Assembly: GCF_016651105.1 (NCBI RefSeq) | Contig: NZ_JAEKEL010000001.1 | Location: 2,470,001-2,534,000 of the forward strand | Reading direction: 5' to 3' | Source: Pseudomonas sp. TH15 | Lineage (GTDB): Bacteria > Pseudomonadota > Gammaproteobacteria > Pseudomonadales > Pseudomonadaceae | DNA length: 64,000 bases | Shown: one piece after another, positions 25,644 to 34,280 of the stretch | Numbering within the stretch: the stretch's first letter is position 1 | Layout of the letters: every line of letters begins with the position of its first letter | The notes under the pieces: model-generated | What the model was told of the DNA's origin: nothing | Databases searched by the model: none | Seen by the model: only the letters and a program-made list of their open reading frames with translations | Translations under genes and position numbers: made by a program

Positions 25644-26242
25644 TAACCGACGTGGAATGTCTGACCAGTCTGCAAGCCTTCCACACTTTTGGCGTAGGCC
25701 AATGCCACATCCACTGCCGGAACCGGCTTGTAGCCGCGGAAGTACGGCGCGTAGCTGCCCATGGCTTCGAGCAGCACGGTCGGGCTGATCGAGTTCACGC
25801 GCAGGCCACGAGGCAATTCGATGGCGGCCGCACGGACGAAGCTGTCCAGCGCACCGTTGACCAACGCTGCCGAGGCGCCGCTGCGAATCGGGTCGTGGCT
25901 GAGCACGCCGGTGGTGAAGGTGAACGAGGCGCCATCATTGGCGAATTCGCGGCCAATCAGCAGCAGGTTGACCTGGCCCATTAACTTGTCTTTCAGGCCC
26001 AGGGCAAAGCTGTCAGCGGTCATTTCGTCCAGCGGGGCGAAGGTCACGTTACCGGCGGCGCAGACCAGCGCATCGAACTTTCCGGTCTTTTCGAACAGGG
26101 CGCGGATCGAGGCGCTGTCGCTGATATCCACATGCAAATCACCGCTGTTGCGGCCGATGCGGATGACTTCGTGACGTTGCGACAACTCTTTGTCGACCGC
26201 CGAACCGATGGTGCCGCCTGCGCCTATCAAAAGAATCTTCAT
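25643..26242 (-). CDS. Short-chain dehydrogenase lacking the YxxxK pair
   Basis: A 199-residue SDR-fold protein with the cofactor loop GAGGTIGSAV and LVCAAGNVTFAPL. The usual catalytic Tyr-x-x-x-Lys is missing: the aligned segment reads SAALVNGALDSFVRAAA, then IELPRGLRVNSISPTVL. A subfamily of small SDRs with this feature is annotated widely, so it is probably not decay. It may be a sensor or a reductase using another residue. The ATG at 26242 has GAGGA 8 nt upstream. It is divergent from a LysR gene with 105 bp between starts, so that regulator likely controls it. Confidence 0.85.
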   Translation of the reverse strand: MKILLIGAGGTIGSAVDKELSQRHEVIRIGRNSGDLHVDISDSASIRALFEKTGKFDALVCAAGNVTFAPLDEMTADSFALGLKDKLMGQVNLLLIGREFANDGASFTFTTGVLSHDPIRSGASAALVNGALDSFVRAAAIELPRGLRVNSISPTVLLEAMGSYAPYFRGYKPVPAVDVALAYAKSVEGLQTGQTFHVG

Positions 26243-26347
26243 CGTGCTGTTCCTCGAAGTGGTTGAACGAGGCCTAAGTCTAGAGTGGATTTTCCCGTTG
26301 ATAAGCGTGCTAATAGGCAACCTTTGGTTTTCAAATGGAAACAATCC

Positions 26348-27262
26348 ATGAGCGAAATGGATGACCTGGCGGCGTTCGCGGTGCTGATCGAAGCCGGGAG
26401 TTTTACCCTGGCGGCCCAGCAATTGGGTTGCAGCAAGGGCCAACTCTCCAAACGCATCAGCCTGCTGGAGTCGCGGTTTTCCGTGGTCCTGCTGCAACGC
26501 ACCACTCGCCGCCTGAGTTTGACGGCAGCAGGTGCGGCGCTGCTGCCGCAAGCCCAGGCGCTGGTAGTCCAAGTGGAGCGAGCGCGTCAGGCATTGGCGC
26601 GGTTGAAGGACGACATGGCCGGACCGGTGCGTATGACAGTTCCGGTGTCGTTGGGGGAAACCTTCTTCGATGGCTTGCTGCTGGAGTTCTCCAGCAAGTA
26701 CCCCGAGGTGCAGATCGAACTCGACCTGAGCAACAACTACCGTGATTTGTCCCGCGACGGTTTTGATCTGGCGGTTCGCTCCGAGGTGAACAATGACGAG
26801 CGCCTGGTGGCCCGGCCGCTATTGGCTTGGCACGAAATGACCTGCGCCAGCCCGGCCTACCTAGAGCAATACGGCGAACCGCTGACGCCTCAATCCCTCG
26901 CCGAACACCGTTGTTTACTCAACAGCCATTACAGCGGCCGCGAAGAATGGCTGTATCACCAGCAACACGAGTTGTTGCGAGTTCGTGTCTCGGGACCGTT
27001 CGCCAGCAATCATTACAGCCTGCTGAAGAAAGCGGCGTTGGCCGGCGCCGGTATCGCGCGGTTGCCGTCGTACCTGCTGCAAGCGGAATTGGCTGACGGA
27101 CGATTGCGCTGGCTCCTGCGTGATTATCAGACTCGGCGTATGCCGATGTACCTGGTGCATCCGTATCAGGGCGGTTTGCCGAAGCGCACCCAAGTGTTGG
27201 CGGATTATTTGATTGGTTGGTTCAAGCGCAGTGGTGAGGCCCTCGACCGACTTCAGCGCTGA
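26348..27262 (+). CDS. LysR-family transcriptional regulator
   Basis: A 304-residue LysR regulator: an N-terminal winged HTH (AFAVLIEAGSFTLAAQQLGC, then SKGQLSKRISLLESR and TTRRLSLTAAG) and a type 2 periplasmic-binding effector domain. The divergent SDR gene is its probable target. The start at 26348 is chosen because the HTH begins at the usual distance (MSEMDDLAAF); GGAAA lies upstream. The effector is unknown. Confidence 0.92.
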   Translation: MSEMDDLAAFAVLIEAGSFTLAAQQLGCSKGQLSKRISLLESRFSVVLLQRTTRRLSLTAAGAALLPQAQALVVQVERARQALARLKDDMAGPVRMTVPVSLGETFFDGLLLEFSSKYPEVQIELDLSNNYRDLSRDGFDLAVRSEVNNDERLVARPLLAWHEMTCASPAYLEQYGEPLTPQSLAEHRCLLNSHYSGREEWLYHQQHELLRVRVSGPFASNHYSLLKKAALAGAGIARLPSYLLQAELADGRLRWLLRDYQTRRMPMYLVHPYQGGLPKRTQVLADYLIGWFKRSGEALDRLQR

Positions 27263-27273
27263 CGTCATTTTCC

Positions 27274-27363
27274 TGTGGGAGCGAGCCTGCTCGCGAATGC
27301 ATTGATTCAGTCAACACATGATGTGAATGTGAAACCGTTTCGCGAGCAGGCTCGCTCCCACAG
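27274..27363. repeat. REP pair
   Basis: TGTGGGAGCGAGCCTGCTCG near 27275 and CGAGCAGGCTCGCTCCCACA near 27343 form a head-to-head pair between the LysR gene and the end of the bufferin operon. Confidence 0.88.
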
Positions 27364-27372
27364 GGGATTTGC

Positions 27373-27849
27373 TTATTTGGCGAAACGGTGTGCGACCAAG
27401 TGATCTATCGACAGCCTGCCGGGGCCGCGAGCCATCAGGAACAGCAACACCGCTGCCCACGTGCCATGGGTCGGATAGGCGTCTGGATAGACAAACAGCT
27501 GAATGGTCAGCGTCATCCCCAGCAGCGCCAGGGCTGAAAACCTTGTGGCGAATCCGATCAGGATCAGGACCGGGAAAAAGTGCTCGGCAAACGCAGCCAT
27601 GTGCGCGGCGATTTCCGGCGACAGCAGTGGCACGTGGTATTCGCTCTTGAACAGTGGAATCGTTGAATCCGCCAGACGCGGCCAGCCGAGTTGAAACGTC
27701 CCGTCAATCAGGTCGATGGCCAGACCCTCGACCTTGGTCTGCCCGGATTTCCAGAACACTGCCGCAATCGAAAAACGCGCAATGAGCGCGATCAGACTGT
27801 GGGGGATTTTCTCCAGCAGCGCGATGGCGCGGGGGACCAGCGTGTTCAT
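27373..27849 (-). CDS. DoxX family membrane protein of the bufferin operon
   Basis: A 158-residue inner-membrane protein with about four helices (LIALIARFSIAAVFWKSGQT, FFPVLILIGFATRFSALALLG, MTLTIQLFVYPDAYPTHGTW and a last helix). DoxX domains are found in membrane oxidoreductase-like proteins and often close bufferin operons. Its start overlaps the DUF2063 stop by ATGA, so translation is coupled. It may supply redox equivalents for the modification reaction, which is inference from context. Confidence 0.85.
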   Translation of the reverse strand: MNTLVPRAIALLEKIPHSLIALIARFSIAAVFWKSGQTKVEGLAIDLIDGTFQLGWPRLADSTIPLFKSEYHVPLLSPEIAAHMAAFAEHFFPVLILIGFATRFSALALLGMTLTIQLFVYPDAYPTHGTWAAVLLFLMARGPGRLSIDHLVAHRFAK

Positions 27850-28604
27850 GGCGATTCCTTGTCGTTCAGATGAGTGATGGCGTTGTGTGCAATCAATAGG
27901 GCCAGGGTTTGACTTAGGTCGAACGGCGGGCTGTTTTGCGCCGCTGCCAGCAGTGGCTGGCCATCAAGTAATTGACGGATAAACAGGCTGGCGCCGTGTT
28001 CGAGGGCAAACACCTCGACGTCCAGACAGTTGCGCAAGACCAGGGCGTACTGCTCTTGGTGGAGGTTGATGCCCTCAAGTGTTGCGTCGTGTTGATGCGC
28101 TGCCCAGATCGCGACAACGGCATGGCTTGAGTCGAGCAGGCGTAACGACGGGTGCAGCCCGAAACGCAGTTTGCTCAAAGAGTCGGGTGCAGACAGTGCG
28201 GCGGTGATTTCTTCCGGACTTATCGGGCTGGCATCGGCGGCGTGGTAGGCGACAGTACGCAGGTGTTCAAGACGTGCGACATCGGCCAGATAGAGCACGC
28301 TGAATGCCGGTTCAAAGCTTTCGATGAAATCCGCAAAATCTTCGCCATAAAGGCTCATCAACGGACTGTGGGGTGGCTGAGCCTGGATGAAAACGGCCGC
28401 CATGGCGCGGAAGAACTCCTCGCCCACCAGTTGCGCAACCACCGGATAACTGTCACCCAGAGCGTTGATCAGCGAACTTTGCACGTTGTTGCGATACACC
28501 GCGAAACGGCTCTCGGGATCGGCACCGTTGGCGCTGCACAGGCCTTCGGGGCAAGGCGATCGCACATCGAGCAGTGCCGCCGCGAAGGTCGCTTGAGTGC
28601 TCAT
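27846..28604 (-). CDS. DUF2063 bufferin-partner protein (BufC/HvfC type)
   Basis: A 252-residue protein with the N-terminal DUF2063 domain ([20 protein letters not shown], then [21 protein letters not shown]) and a C-terminal helical part. In MNIO operons such proteins bind the peptide precursor and present it to the DUF692 enzyme. ATGA overlaps at both ends tie it to the DUF692 and DoxX genes. The older annotation as a DNA-binding domain is not supported by anything I see here. Confidence 0.87.
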   Translation of the reverse strand: MSTQATFAAALLDVRSPCPEGLCSANGADPESRFAVYRNNVQSSLINALGDSYPVVAQLVGEEFFRAMAAVFIQAQPPHSPLMSLYGEDFADFIESFEPAFSVLYLADVARLEHLRTVAYHAADASPISPEEITAALSAPDSLSKLRFGLHPSLRLLDSSHAVVAIWAAHQHDATLEGINLHQEQYALVLRNCLDVEVFALEHGASLFIRQLLDGQPLLAAAQNSPPFDLSQTLALLIAHNAITHLNDKESP

Positions 28605-29488
28605 GATCGACCCCTGGCTTGCATCAGCAAGTCATCAGCCTGCCGGGCCTCGGCGAGCAAGACGCTGAACGCCGGCAAACTGTTGTCGCGTTCGATCAGC
28701 GTTGCTGCCGGGCCTGTGCGCTCCAGCACTTGGCGGTACAGATTCCATACAGCCAGATCGATCGGCGCACCATGATCGTCGATCAGCAAACGGTCGCCGA
28801 GACTGTCGCGATCTTCTGCAAACCCAGCCAGATGAATCTCGCCAACCGCGTGCAATGGCAAGGCATCGAGGTAGGCCAATGGGTCGCGTTGATGGTTGAT
28901 GCACGATACGTAGACGTTATTGACGTCCAGCAGCAGGCCGCAGCCGCTACGGCCGATGACGTCGGCAATGAAGTCAGCTTCGTCAATGGTCGAGCGTTGA
29001 AAGGCCAGATACGTCGCCGGATTTTCCAGCAGCATGGGGCGCCCGATGCTGTTCTGCACTTGGTCTATGTGCTCGCAGACGCGGTTCAGCGTCGGCGTGT
29101 CATAGGCCAGTGGCAGCAAATCATTGAGGAACACCGGGCCATGGCTGGACCAGGCCAGGTGTTCGGAAAAGGAGTGCGGTTGATAGCGTTCGATCAGTGC
29201 ACCGAGACGCTTGAGATGTTGAACATCCAGTGGCCCTTCAGCGCCGATGGACAGCCCGACACCGTGCAGCGACAGCGGGTACTGTTCGCGAATCAATCCC
29301 AGAAAATGATGAAACGGACCGCCGGCCACCATGTAGTTTTCGGCGTGGACTTCGAAAAAACCAAGGTCCGGTTGTGAACCGAGCACTTCCCTGAAGTGCC
29401 CGGTCTTGAGCCCCAGCCCGGCGCGGGCAGGGAGCCCGGAGTGGGCTGCCTGAGTGTCGGAAAGGGCAGGTTCGTTGACTGTAAACAT
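28601..29488 (-). CDS. DUF692/MNIO-family multinuclear iron enzyme (BufB type)
   Basis: A TIM-barrel of about 295 residues in the MNIO family (relatives MbnB, TglH, ChrH). Likely metal ligands are His and Asp/Glu in [49 protein letters not shown] and [14 protein letters not shown] enzymes oxidatively change Cys residues of a peptide with a mixed-valent iron centre; bufferin enzymes are reported to make thiooxazoles that bind copper. I placed the start at the ATG at 29488; a GTG three codons upstream is an alternative. It follows the precursor gene by about 25 nt. Confidence 0.9.
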   Translation of the reverse strand: MFTVNEPALSDTQAAHSGLPARAGLGLKTGHFREVLGSQPDLGFFEVHAENYMVAGGPFHHFLGLIREQYPLSLHGVGLSIGAEGPLDVQHLKRLGALIERYQPHSFSEHLAWSSHGPVFLNDLLPLAYDTPTLNRVCEHIDQVQNSIGRPMLLENPATYLAFQRSTIDEADFIADVIGRSGCGLLLDVNNVYVSCINHQRDPLAYLDALPLHAVGEIHLAGFAEDRDSLGDRLLIDDHGAPIDLAVWNLYRQVLERTGPAATLIERDNSLPAFSVLLAEARQADDLLMQARGRS

Positions 29489-29513
29489 GATCGTCACTCA
29501 GGCAGGCCGTGGA

Positions 29514-29816
29514 TCAGGACTTGGCTTTGAAGGCTTCCATCTGGCCGAAACCGGTCGGCGAGGTCTTGCTTTCAGTGGTGGCGCAGGTGCCTTTCGGAAC
29601 GAGTTTCCAGGCGTTGGCCTGGTAGTCCATTTTCGCGGTGCCGGCACAGGTGGTGCCTGCACCTGCGGCGCAATCGTTATGACCTTTCATCGCCACGCCG
29701 AAGCATTTCTCCATGTCGTCAGCGGCGTGGACGGTCGATACGGCGGCCATACTCAGAGCAGAGCCGAGGGCCAGAACCAGGGCGGTGGCGGACAGGGTGC
29801 GAGTGGTAGCAGTCAT
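29514..29816 (-). CDS. DUF2282 bufferin precursor peptide (BufA1 type)
   Basis: A 100-residue secreted peptide. Signal peptide: [20 protein letters not shown], cleaved near HA|ADD. The mature part has exactly four Cys (38, 49, 57 and 78) in the DUF2282 spacing [17 protein letters not shown]...TTCAG...PKGTCAT. This family is the substrate of the MNIO enzyme, and modified bufferins buffer periplasmic copper. GGAG lies 7 nt before the ATG. It is the first gene of the operon, so it should be the most abundant product. Confidence 0.9.
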   Translation of the reverse strand: MTATTRTLSATALVLALGSALSMAAVSTVHAADDMEKCFGVAMKGHNDCAAGAGTTCAGTAKMDYQANAWKLVPKGTCATTESKTSPTGFGQMEAFKAKS

Positions 29817-29874
29817 GATGTTTCTCCGAGTTGAGCTAGGGTTTTTACAAGCGAAGTGCGCTTGCTTACCCCAC

Positions 29875-29902
29875 TAGAGAACGGTCATGGCGATGCGTTA
29901 CA
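29875..29902 (-). promoter_or_regulatory. Possible ECF-type promoter of the bufferin operon
   Basis: On the minus strand TGTAACG (29902-29896) followed by a GTTCTCT (29883-29877) lies 60-86 nt before the bufA start. GTAAC is a frequent -35 core for ECF sigma factors that control bufferin operons elsewhere. The spacing and -10 are not convincing. Confidence 0.25.
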
Positions 29903-29937
29903 GCCTCCTGAAAACTTTTTTGAAAAAACATCGCCCC

Positions 29938-30023
29938 CTGTAGGAGCTGCGGCACGCTGCGATCTTTGATCTTAAAAACAAGATCAAAGGATCGCAGCGT
30001 GCCGCAGCTCCTACAGGGGGAGT
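29938..30023. repeat. Nearly perfect 40-bp-arm palindrome, GTAGGAGCTGCGGCACGCTG class
   Basis: Left arm 29937-29976 (CTGTAGGAGCTGCGGCACGC, then TGCGATCTTTGATCTT) and right arm 29982-30022 (AAGATCAAAGGATCGCAGCG, then TGCCGCAGCTCCTACAG) are complementary almost throughout, with a loop of a few bases. It lies between divergent genes. Confidence 0.9.
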
Positions 30024-30080
30024 GTTCTATAGTCATTTCAATGGCCACTTTCACAGGCCGATTTACCAGGACGGTATCTT

Positions 30081-30527
30081 ATGAAAACGGAGCGCTCAGA
30101 CTCACGCGTGCTATCGCGCAGGACTTCAACTTGGGCCCTGGCGTGCGCGCTGCCGTTGCTGTGCAGTGCGTTGGCCGCGCAGCCGTTGCTTGATCCGCAG
30201 GACACGCTCAAGCGCATCAATTACAACTACAACACCCTCAAGCAAGAGTGCCAGGAGCCGGACACCGGTGCCCCGCGCGGTCTCTACTATTGCAGCGGGG
30301 TGACCTTGCGCATGGTCAACGACGGGCCGTTCAACCCCTGGGATTACAGCCCCTACGCGGTCAAGATCGGTGCGACCTCCTACTCGTGGATTCGCAAGGA
30401 TCTGAGTACCAAAATTCTCATTCATCCGGCTGGTCTGATCCTGCGAACCCCAACCGATGCGGCAGCGTTGAACCTGCCAGTCAAGGAGCAAGGGCCTTAC
30501 GTCGATCAGGCCACGGCGGTAGCGTAG
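30081..30527 (+). CDS. Truncated halovibrin (HvnA)-like secreted protein
   Basis: A 148-residue protein with a signal peptide (LACALPLLCSALAAQ). The mature part shows TLKQECQEP, YYCSGVTLRMVNDGPFNPWD and SYSWIRKDLSTKILI, which I recognise as the N-terminal half of halovibrin HvnA-like proteins of about 400 residues. The C-terminal half is missing: after PTDAAALNLPVKEQGPYVD the frame ends (QATAVA-stop) and REP sequence begins 30 bp later. So it is probably a 3'-truncated gene; the family call is from memory. Confidence 0.5.
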   Translation: MKTERSDSRVLSRRTSTWALACALPLLCSALAAQPLLDPQDTLKRINYNYNTLKQECQEPDTGAPRGLYYCSGVTLRMVNDGPFNPWDYSPYAVKIGATSYSWIRKDLSTKILIHPAGLILRTPTDAAALNLPVKEQGPYVDQATAVA

Positions 30528-30554
30528 CACTGCAATCCGTAATGAGCGTCCACT

Positions 30555-30645
30555 GCAGGCGTTCGCCTGCTCGCGATGGCGTCGTTTAACCCCGTGATGT
30601 TGAATGACTGCTGTCGCGAGCAGGCTCACTCCTACAAGGGATGTT
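30555..30645. repeat. Degenerate REP pair
   Basis: GCAGGCGTTCGCCTGCTCGCG at about 30555 (split here as GCAGGCGTTC and GCCTGCTCGCG) and TCGCGAGCAGGCTCACTCCT near 30615-30635 form an imperfect pair directly after the halovibrin-like fragment. Confidence 0.6.
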
Positions 30646-30672
30646 GGAGAATTCAAGGATTGTGGCAGGCAC

Positions 30673-30700
30673 AAAAAAACGGCCGGAAGGCCGTTTTTTT
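30673..30700. terminator. Bidirectional terminator, left border of AT-rich cassette
   Basis: AAAAAAACGGCC (30673-30684), loop GGAA, GGCCGTTTTTTT (30689-30700). It has A and T tracts on both sides and can work in either direction. Confidence 0.9.
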
Positions 30701-30873
30701 CGTCTGGGGAATCAACTAGTGGTGAACGAGTAATAGTGCGTCATGTATATATAGAATATGTGTCAGTTGTTTATCGCCTTTAAATATAAAAAACTGTCAT
30801 TTCTGACAGTGGTTGATGTTTTTTGCGTCAGATATATTCAAGGCTTGTTGATACATTAATCAGGAGATTATTT

Positions 30874-31125
30874 ATGAACAGGGCTGAGCTGGAAGGTTAT
30901 CTGGAAGTAAAGATCAATGAAAAAGCGAAAATCATAATTGATGAAGATATGGTTCATGATGGCACTGCTCTAGGAGAAATGCAGCTGTATTTTTGTATAC
31001 GCCGCATTTTAAATAAGAAGGCAACGCTCGAAGATGTTGGAGTTCTTCGCGCGATGAATAATCTTATGCAGATTTTGGGGCTTTTGTCTCCAAAGGAGAC
31101 GCTGCGTTCAAAGATTGACAAATGA
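30874..31125 (+). CDS. Small ORFan protein upstream of an acyl carrier protein
   Basis: An 83-residue soluble protein, ATG at 30874 with AGGAG 8 nt upstream. Predicted mostly helical: NRAELEGYLEVKINEKAKII, then MQLYFCIRRILNKKATLEDV and VLRAMNNLMQILGLL. I do not recognise a family. It lacks the DSL motif of carrier proteins. Codon use is AT-rich (AAA, GAA, ATA, TTA), unlike its neighbours. About 105 bp separate it from the ACP gene on the same strand, so they probably share a transcript. It may be a partner enzyme fragment or regulator; nothing in the sequence tells. Confidence 0.65.
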   Translation: MNRAELEGYLEVKINEKAKIIIDEDMVHDGTALGEMQLYFCIRRILNKKATLEDVGVLRAMNNLMQILGLLSPKETLRSKIDK

Positions 31126-31230
31126 TGATGTTGGTCATGCCTAATTAATCTTTATTCCGCAGCAAAAGCACATTATGACTTTTTGTTGACGCGGAATACT
31201 CAAGGACTTATCAGAAATCAGGAGTGTCAA

Positions 31231-31467
31231 ATGAGTATTGTAGAAGATCGAGTAATAGTAGTTATTTCACAACAACTGGGTTTGCTTAAAGGTGAAGTTA
31301 GACGGTCAGCCTCTTTTGTAGACGATTTAGGAGCTGATTCGTTGGATACGGTTGAATTGATCATGGCGTTGGAGGATGAGTTTCAAATGGAAATTTCAGA
31401 TGAAGAAGCCGAAAGAATCACAACTGTTGAGCAGGCTTTGAACTATGTTAATGCAAACGTCAGGTAA
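31231..31467 (+). CDS. Accessory acyl carrier protein
   Basis: A 78-residue ACP: the phosphopantetheine Ser is in [20 protein letters not shown], and the rest follows AcpP closely ([20 protein letters not shown]). The ATG at 31231 has CAGGAG 7 nt upstream. The housekeeping acpP normally lies between fabG and fabF, so this is an extra copy. The DNA is AT-rich and the N terminus ([12 protein letters not shown]) diverges from AcpP. It could serve a specialised acyl transfer together with the upstream small protein; no synthase is nearby in this window. Confidence 0.9.
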   Translation: MSIVEDRVIVVISQQLGLLKGEVRRSASFVDDLGADSLDTVELIMALEDEFQMEISDEEAERITTVEQALNYVNANVR

Positions 31468-31515
31468 TAATTTGGATGTGGAGAAATATTCGGAAAGTCG
31501 AAGGCGTTGCAAATT

Positions 31516-31542
31516 AAAAAAACGGCCCGAAGGCCGTTTTTT
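31516..31542. terminator. Bidirectional terminator, right border of AT-rich cassette
   Basis: AAAAAAACGGCC (31516-31527), loop CGAA, GGCCGTTTTTT (31532-31542). The stem is identical to the one at 30673-30700. It can end both the ACP transcript and the livF transcript that arrives from the other side. Confidence 0.9.
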
Positions 31543-31557
31543 GTTTAGCGAAATGAC

Positions 31558-32259
31558 TCAACCCCCCAGATACGCCTCGCGCACTTTCGGATCAGTCAGC
31601 AGCGCTTCACCAGTGCCTTGCATCACCACCCGGCCGTTCTCCAGAACGTACGCGCGGTCAGCAATTTTCAGCGCCTGGTTGGCGTTCTGCTCCACCAGGA
31701 ACACCGTCACACCGTCCTTGCGCAGTTGTTCGATGATGTCGAAGATCTGCTGGATGATGATCGGCGCCAGACCCAGCGAAGGCTCGTCGAGCAGCAGTAG
31801 CTTGGGCTTGCTCATCAGCGCACGGCCGATGGCGAGCATTTGCTGTTCGCCGCCGGACATGGTGCCGCCGCGTTGGGCAAAGCGCTCTTTCAGGCGTGGG
31901 AAAAGTCCGAGAACCTTGTCCATCTGTTCCTGATAATCGCCCTTGTCGGTGAAGAAGCCGCCCATGGCGAGGTTTTCTTCCACGGTCAGGCGGGCAAACA
32001 CCCGACGACCTTCCGGCACCACGGCAATGCTCTTGCGCATGATCTGCGCCGAGGTTTGCCCCACGAGCTCTTCACCCATGTACTTGATGCTACCGCTGTG
32101 GGCTTGCGGCGAACCGCACAGCGTCATCAGCAGGGTGGATTTACCCGCGCCGTTGGCGCCGATCAGGGTGACGATTTCGCCCTGGCGGATTTCCACGTTG
32201 ACGCCGTGCAGGGCCTGGATCTTGCCGTAGAAGGTGGAAACGTTTTCGAATTGCAGCAT
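31558..32259 (-). CDS. braG: Branched-chain amino-acid ABC transporter ATPase, LivF/BraG
   Basis: A 233-residue ABC ATPase: Walker A GANGAGKSTLL, signature MSGGEQQMLAIGRAL, Walker B KLLLLDEPSLGLAP and the H-loop/switch (VFLVEQNANQALK). LivF type. It is the last gene of the importer operon and starts directly after livG (no gap). With BraF it drives uptake of Leu, Ile and Val across the inner membrane. Confidence 0.95.
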   Translation of the reverse strand: MLQFENVSTFYGKIQALHGVNVEIRQGEIVTLIGANGAGKSTLLMTLCGSPQAHSGSIKYMGEELVGQTSAQIMRKSIAVVPEGRRVFARLTVEENLAMGGFFTDKGDYQEQMDKVLGLFPRLKERFAQRGGTMSGGEQQMLAIGRALMSKPKLLLLDEPSLGLAPIIIQQIFDIIEQLRKDGVTVFLVEQNANQALKIADRAYVLENGRVVMQGTGEALLTDPKVREAYLGG

Positions 32260-33027
32260 TTACGCTTCCCCCAGGTAGGCTTTGATCACTTCAGGATTGT
32301 CGCGGATCTGTTCCGGCGTGCCGTTGGCCAGGGGCGTGCCCTGGTTGATCACGACGATGTGGTCGGAAATGCTCATGACCAGCTTCATGTCGTGTTCGAT
32401 CAACAGCACGGTCACGTCGTGCTCTTCGCGGAGCACGCTGATCAGCGCCTTGAGGTCTTCGGTTTCCTTCGGGTTCAGGCCGGCGGCCGGTTCGTCGAGC
32501 ATGAGGATCCGCGGGCGGGTCATCATGCAGCGAGCGATTTCCAAGCGACGTTGCTGACCGTAGGCCAGGGTGCCGGCCGGACGGTTGGCGAAGGCCTTGA
32601 GGTTGACCTTGTCCAGCCAGTACTCGGCGAACTCCATGGCTTCGCGTTCGCTTTTGCGGAACGCCGGAGTCTTGAACAGACCGGCCAGGAAGTTGGTATT
32701 CAAGTGACGGTGCTGGGCGATCAAGAGGTTCTCGACCGCGGTCATGTCCTTGAACAACCGCACGTTCTGGAAGGTCCGCACTACGCCTTTGCGGGCGATC
32801 TCGTGGCCGGGCAGGCCTTCGATGGCCTGGCCGTCGAGCAGGATGCTGCCGCCACTTGGCTTGTAGAAACCGGTCAGGCAGTTGAACACGGTGGTCTTGC
32901 CGGCGCCGTTAGGGCCGATCAGCGCCACGACCTGTTTTTCCATCACGGTCAGGGCCACGCCGTTAACCGCGAGCAAACCGCCGAAGCGCATGCTCAGATT
33001 GTCGACTTTGAGGATCTCGCGGCTCAT
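32260..33027 (-). CDS. braF: Branched-chain amino-acid ABC transporter ATPase, LivG/BraF
   Basis: A 255-residue ABC ATPase: Walker [28 protein letters not shown] at the signature, Walker [15 protein letters not shown] and the LivG-type C terminus (GEPEQI-like [19 protein letters not shown]). Its ATG overlaps the livM stop by 4 nt. Confidence 0.95.
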   Translation of the reverse strand: MSREILKVDNLSMRFGGLLAVNGVALTVMEKQVVALIGPNGAGKTTVFNCLTGFYKPSGGSILLDGQAIEGLPGHEIARKGVVRTFQNVRLFKDMTAVENLLIAQHRHLNTNFLAGLFKTPAFRKSEREAMEFAEYWLDKVNLKAFANRPAGTLAYGQQRRLEIARCMMTRPRILMLDEPAAGLNPKETEDLKALISVLREEHDVTVLLIEHDMKLVMSISDHIVVINQGTPLANGTPEQIRDNPEVIKAYLGEA

Positions 33028-34280
33028 TTTCGCAGCTCCATGTGAGGACGTTGCATGGGCAGCAGACCCTGAGGACGCCAGATCATCATCAGCACCATCA
33101 AGGCGCCGAACATCAACATGCGGTATTCACTGAATTCACGCATCATTTCCGGCAACAGGATCATCACTGTAGCGGCGAGTACGACGCCCAGTTGCGAGCC
33201 CATGCCGCCCAGCACCACGATGGCGAGGATGGTCGCCGACTCGATGAAGGTGAAGGACTCCGGTGTCACCAACCCTTGGCGCGCGGCGAAGAAGCTGCCG
33301 GCAAAACCGGCGAAGCAGGCACCCAGGGTAAACGCCGAAAGCTTGATCATGGTCGGGTTCAGACCCAGCGCACGGCAGGCGATTTCGTCTTCACGCAGCG
33401 CTTCCCAGGCACGACCCAACGGCATGCGCAGCAAGCGGTTGATGACGAACAGTGCGAACAACGACAGCACCACCGCAATCAGGTAAAGGAAGATCACCTT
33501 GTTGACCGGGTTGTAGGTCAGACCGAAGTATTCGTGGAACGTCTGCAGGCCCTCGGCAGCAGTTTTATCGAAGGTCAGTCCGAAAAGCGTTGGCTTGGGA
33601 ATGTTACTGATGCCGTTCGGGCCACCGGTAATGTCGGTCAGGTTACGCAGGAACAGACGGATGATTTCACCGAAGCCCAGGGTCACGATCGCCAGGTAGT
33701 CACCACGAAGGCGCAAGACCGGGAAGCCGAGCAGGAAGCCGAAGGTGGCCGCCATCATCCCGGCGATGGGCAGGCAGATCCAGAAGCTCAGACCGTAGTA
33801 GTGCGACAGCAGCGCATAGCTGTAGGCGCCGACGGCATAGAAACCGACGTAACCGAGGTCGAGCAGGCCGGCCAGGCCGACCACGATGTTCAAGCCGAGG
33901 CCGAGCATCACGTAGATCAATACCAGCGTCGCGATGTCCACCGCGCCACGGGAGCCGAAGAACGGCCACACCAGTGCACCGATGATCAGCGCAATGATGA
34001 TCCAGCGCTGGGTGGTCGGCAGAGTCAGGAAGGTGCTGACCTTGGCCGGCATCACCGGCATGCTTGGCGAGGATTTCCACGTCGCGCTGATCTTCTGGTC
34101 GAACATTACCCGCAGGAACATCAGCACCGAACAGACGGCGATGGTGATCAGCGTGGCGTTGCTGGTGCCATGAACTTCGAGGTTGATGCCGACGATGGTC
34201 AGCTTCAGACCGAGTACCGGATAGGCAACAGCCCACACCAGCAAGGCGCTGAACAACGCCTGTTTAAGATTCCTAGTCAT
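33024..34280 (-). CDS. braE: Branched-chain amino-acid permease LivM/BraE
   Basis: A 418-residue membrane permease with about ten helices. The first ~100 residues are an extended N-terminal part ([20 protein letters not shown] and ILVM-type helices) typical of Pseudomonas BraE. The cytoplasmic EAA-like loop is [25 protein letters not shown] overlaps at both ends show coupled translation with livH and livG. Confidence 0.95.
   Translation of the reverse strand: MTRNLKQALFSALLVWAVAYPVLGLKLTIVGINLEVHGTSNATLITIAVCSVLMFLRVMFDQKISATWKSSPSMPVMPAKVSTFLTLPTTQRWIIIALIIGALVWPFFGSRGAVDIATLVLIYVMLGLGLNIVVGLAGLLDLGYVGFYAVGAYSYALLSHYYGLSFWICLPIAGMMAATFGFLLGFPVLRLRGDYLAIVTLGFGEIIRLFLRNLTDITGGPNGISNIPKPTLFGLTFDKTAAEGLQTFHEYFGLTYNPVNKVIFLYLIAVVLSLFALFVINRLLRMPLGRAWEALREDEIACRALGLNPTMIKLSAFTLGACFAGFAGSFFAARQGLVTPESFTFIESATILAIVVLGGMGSQLGVVLAATVMILLPEMMREFSEYRMLMFGALMVLMMIWRPQGLLPMQRPHMELRK

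Noticed and set aside
29454..29834. Plus-strand gene opposite the bufferin precursor
   Set aside because: Gly/His-rich antisense frame; the minus strand has signal peptide, four Cys and a ribosome site.
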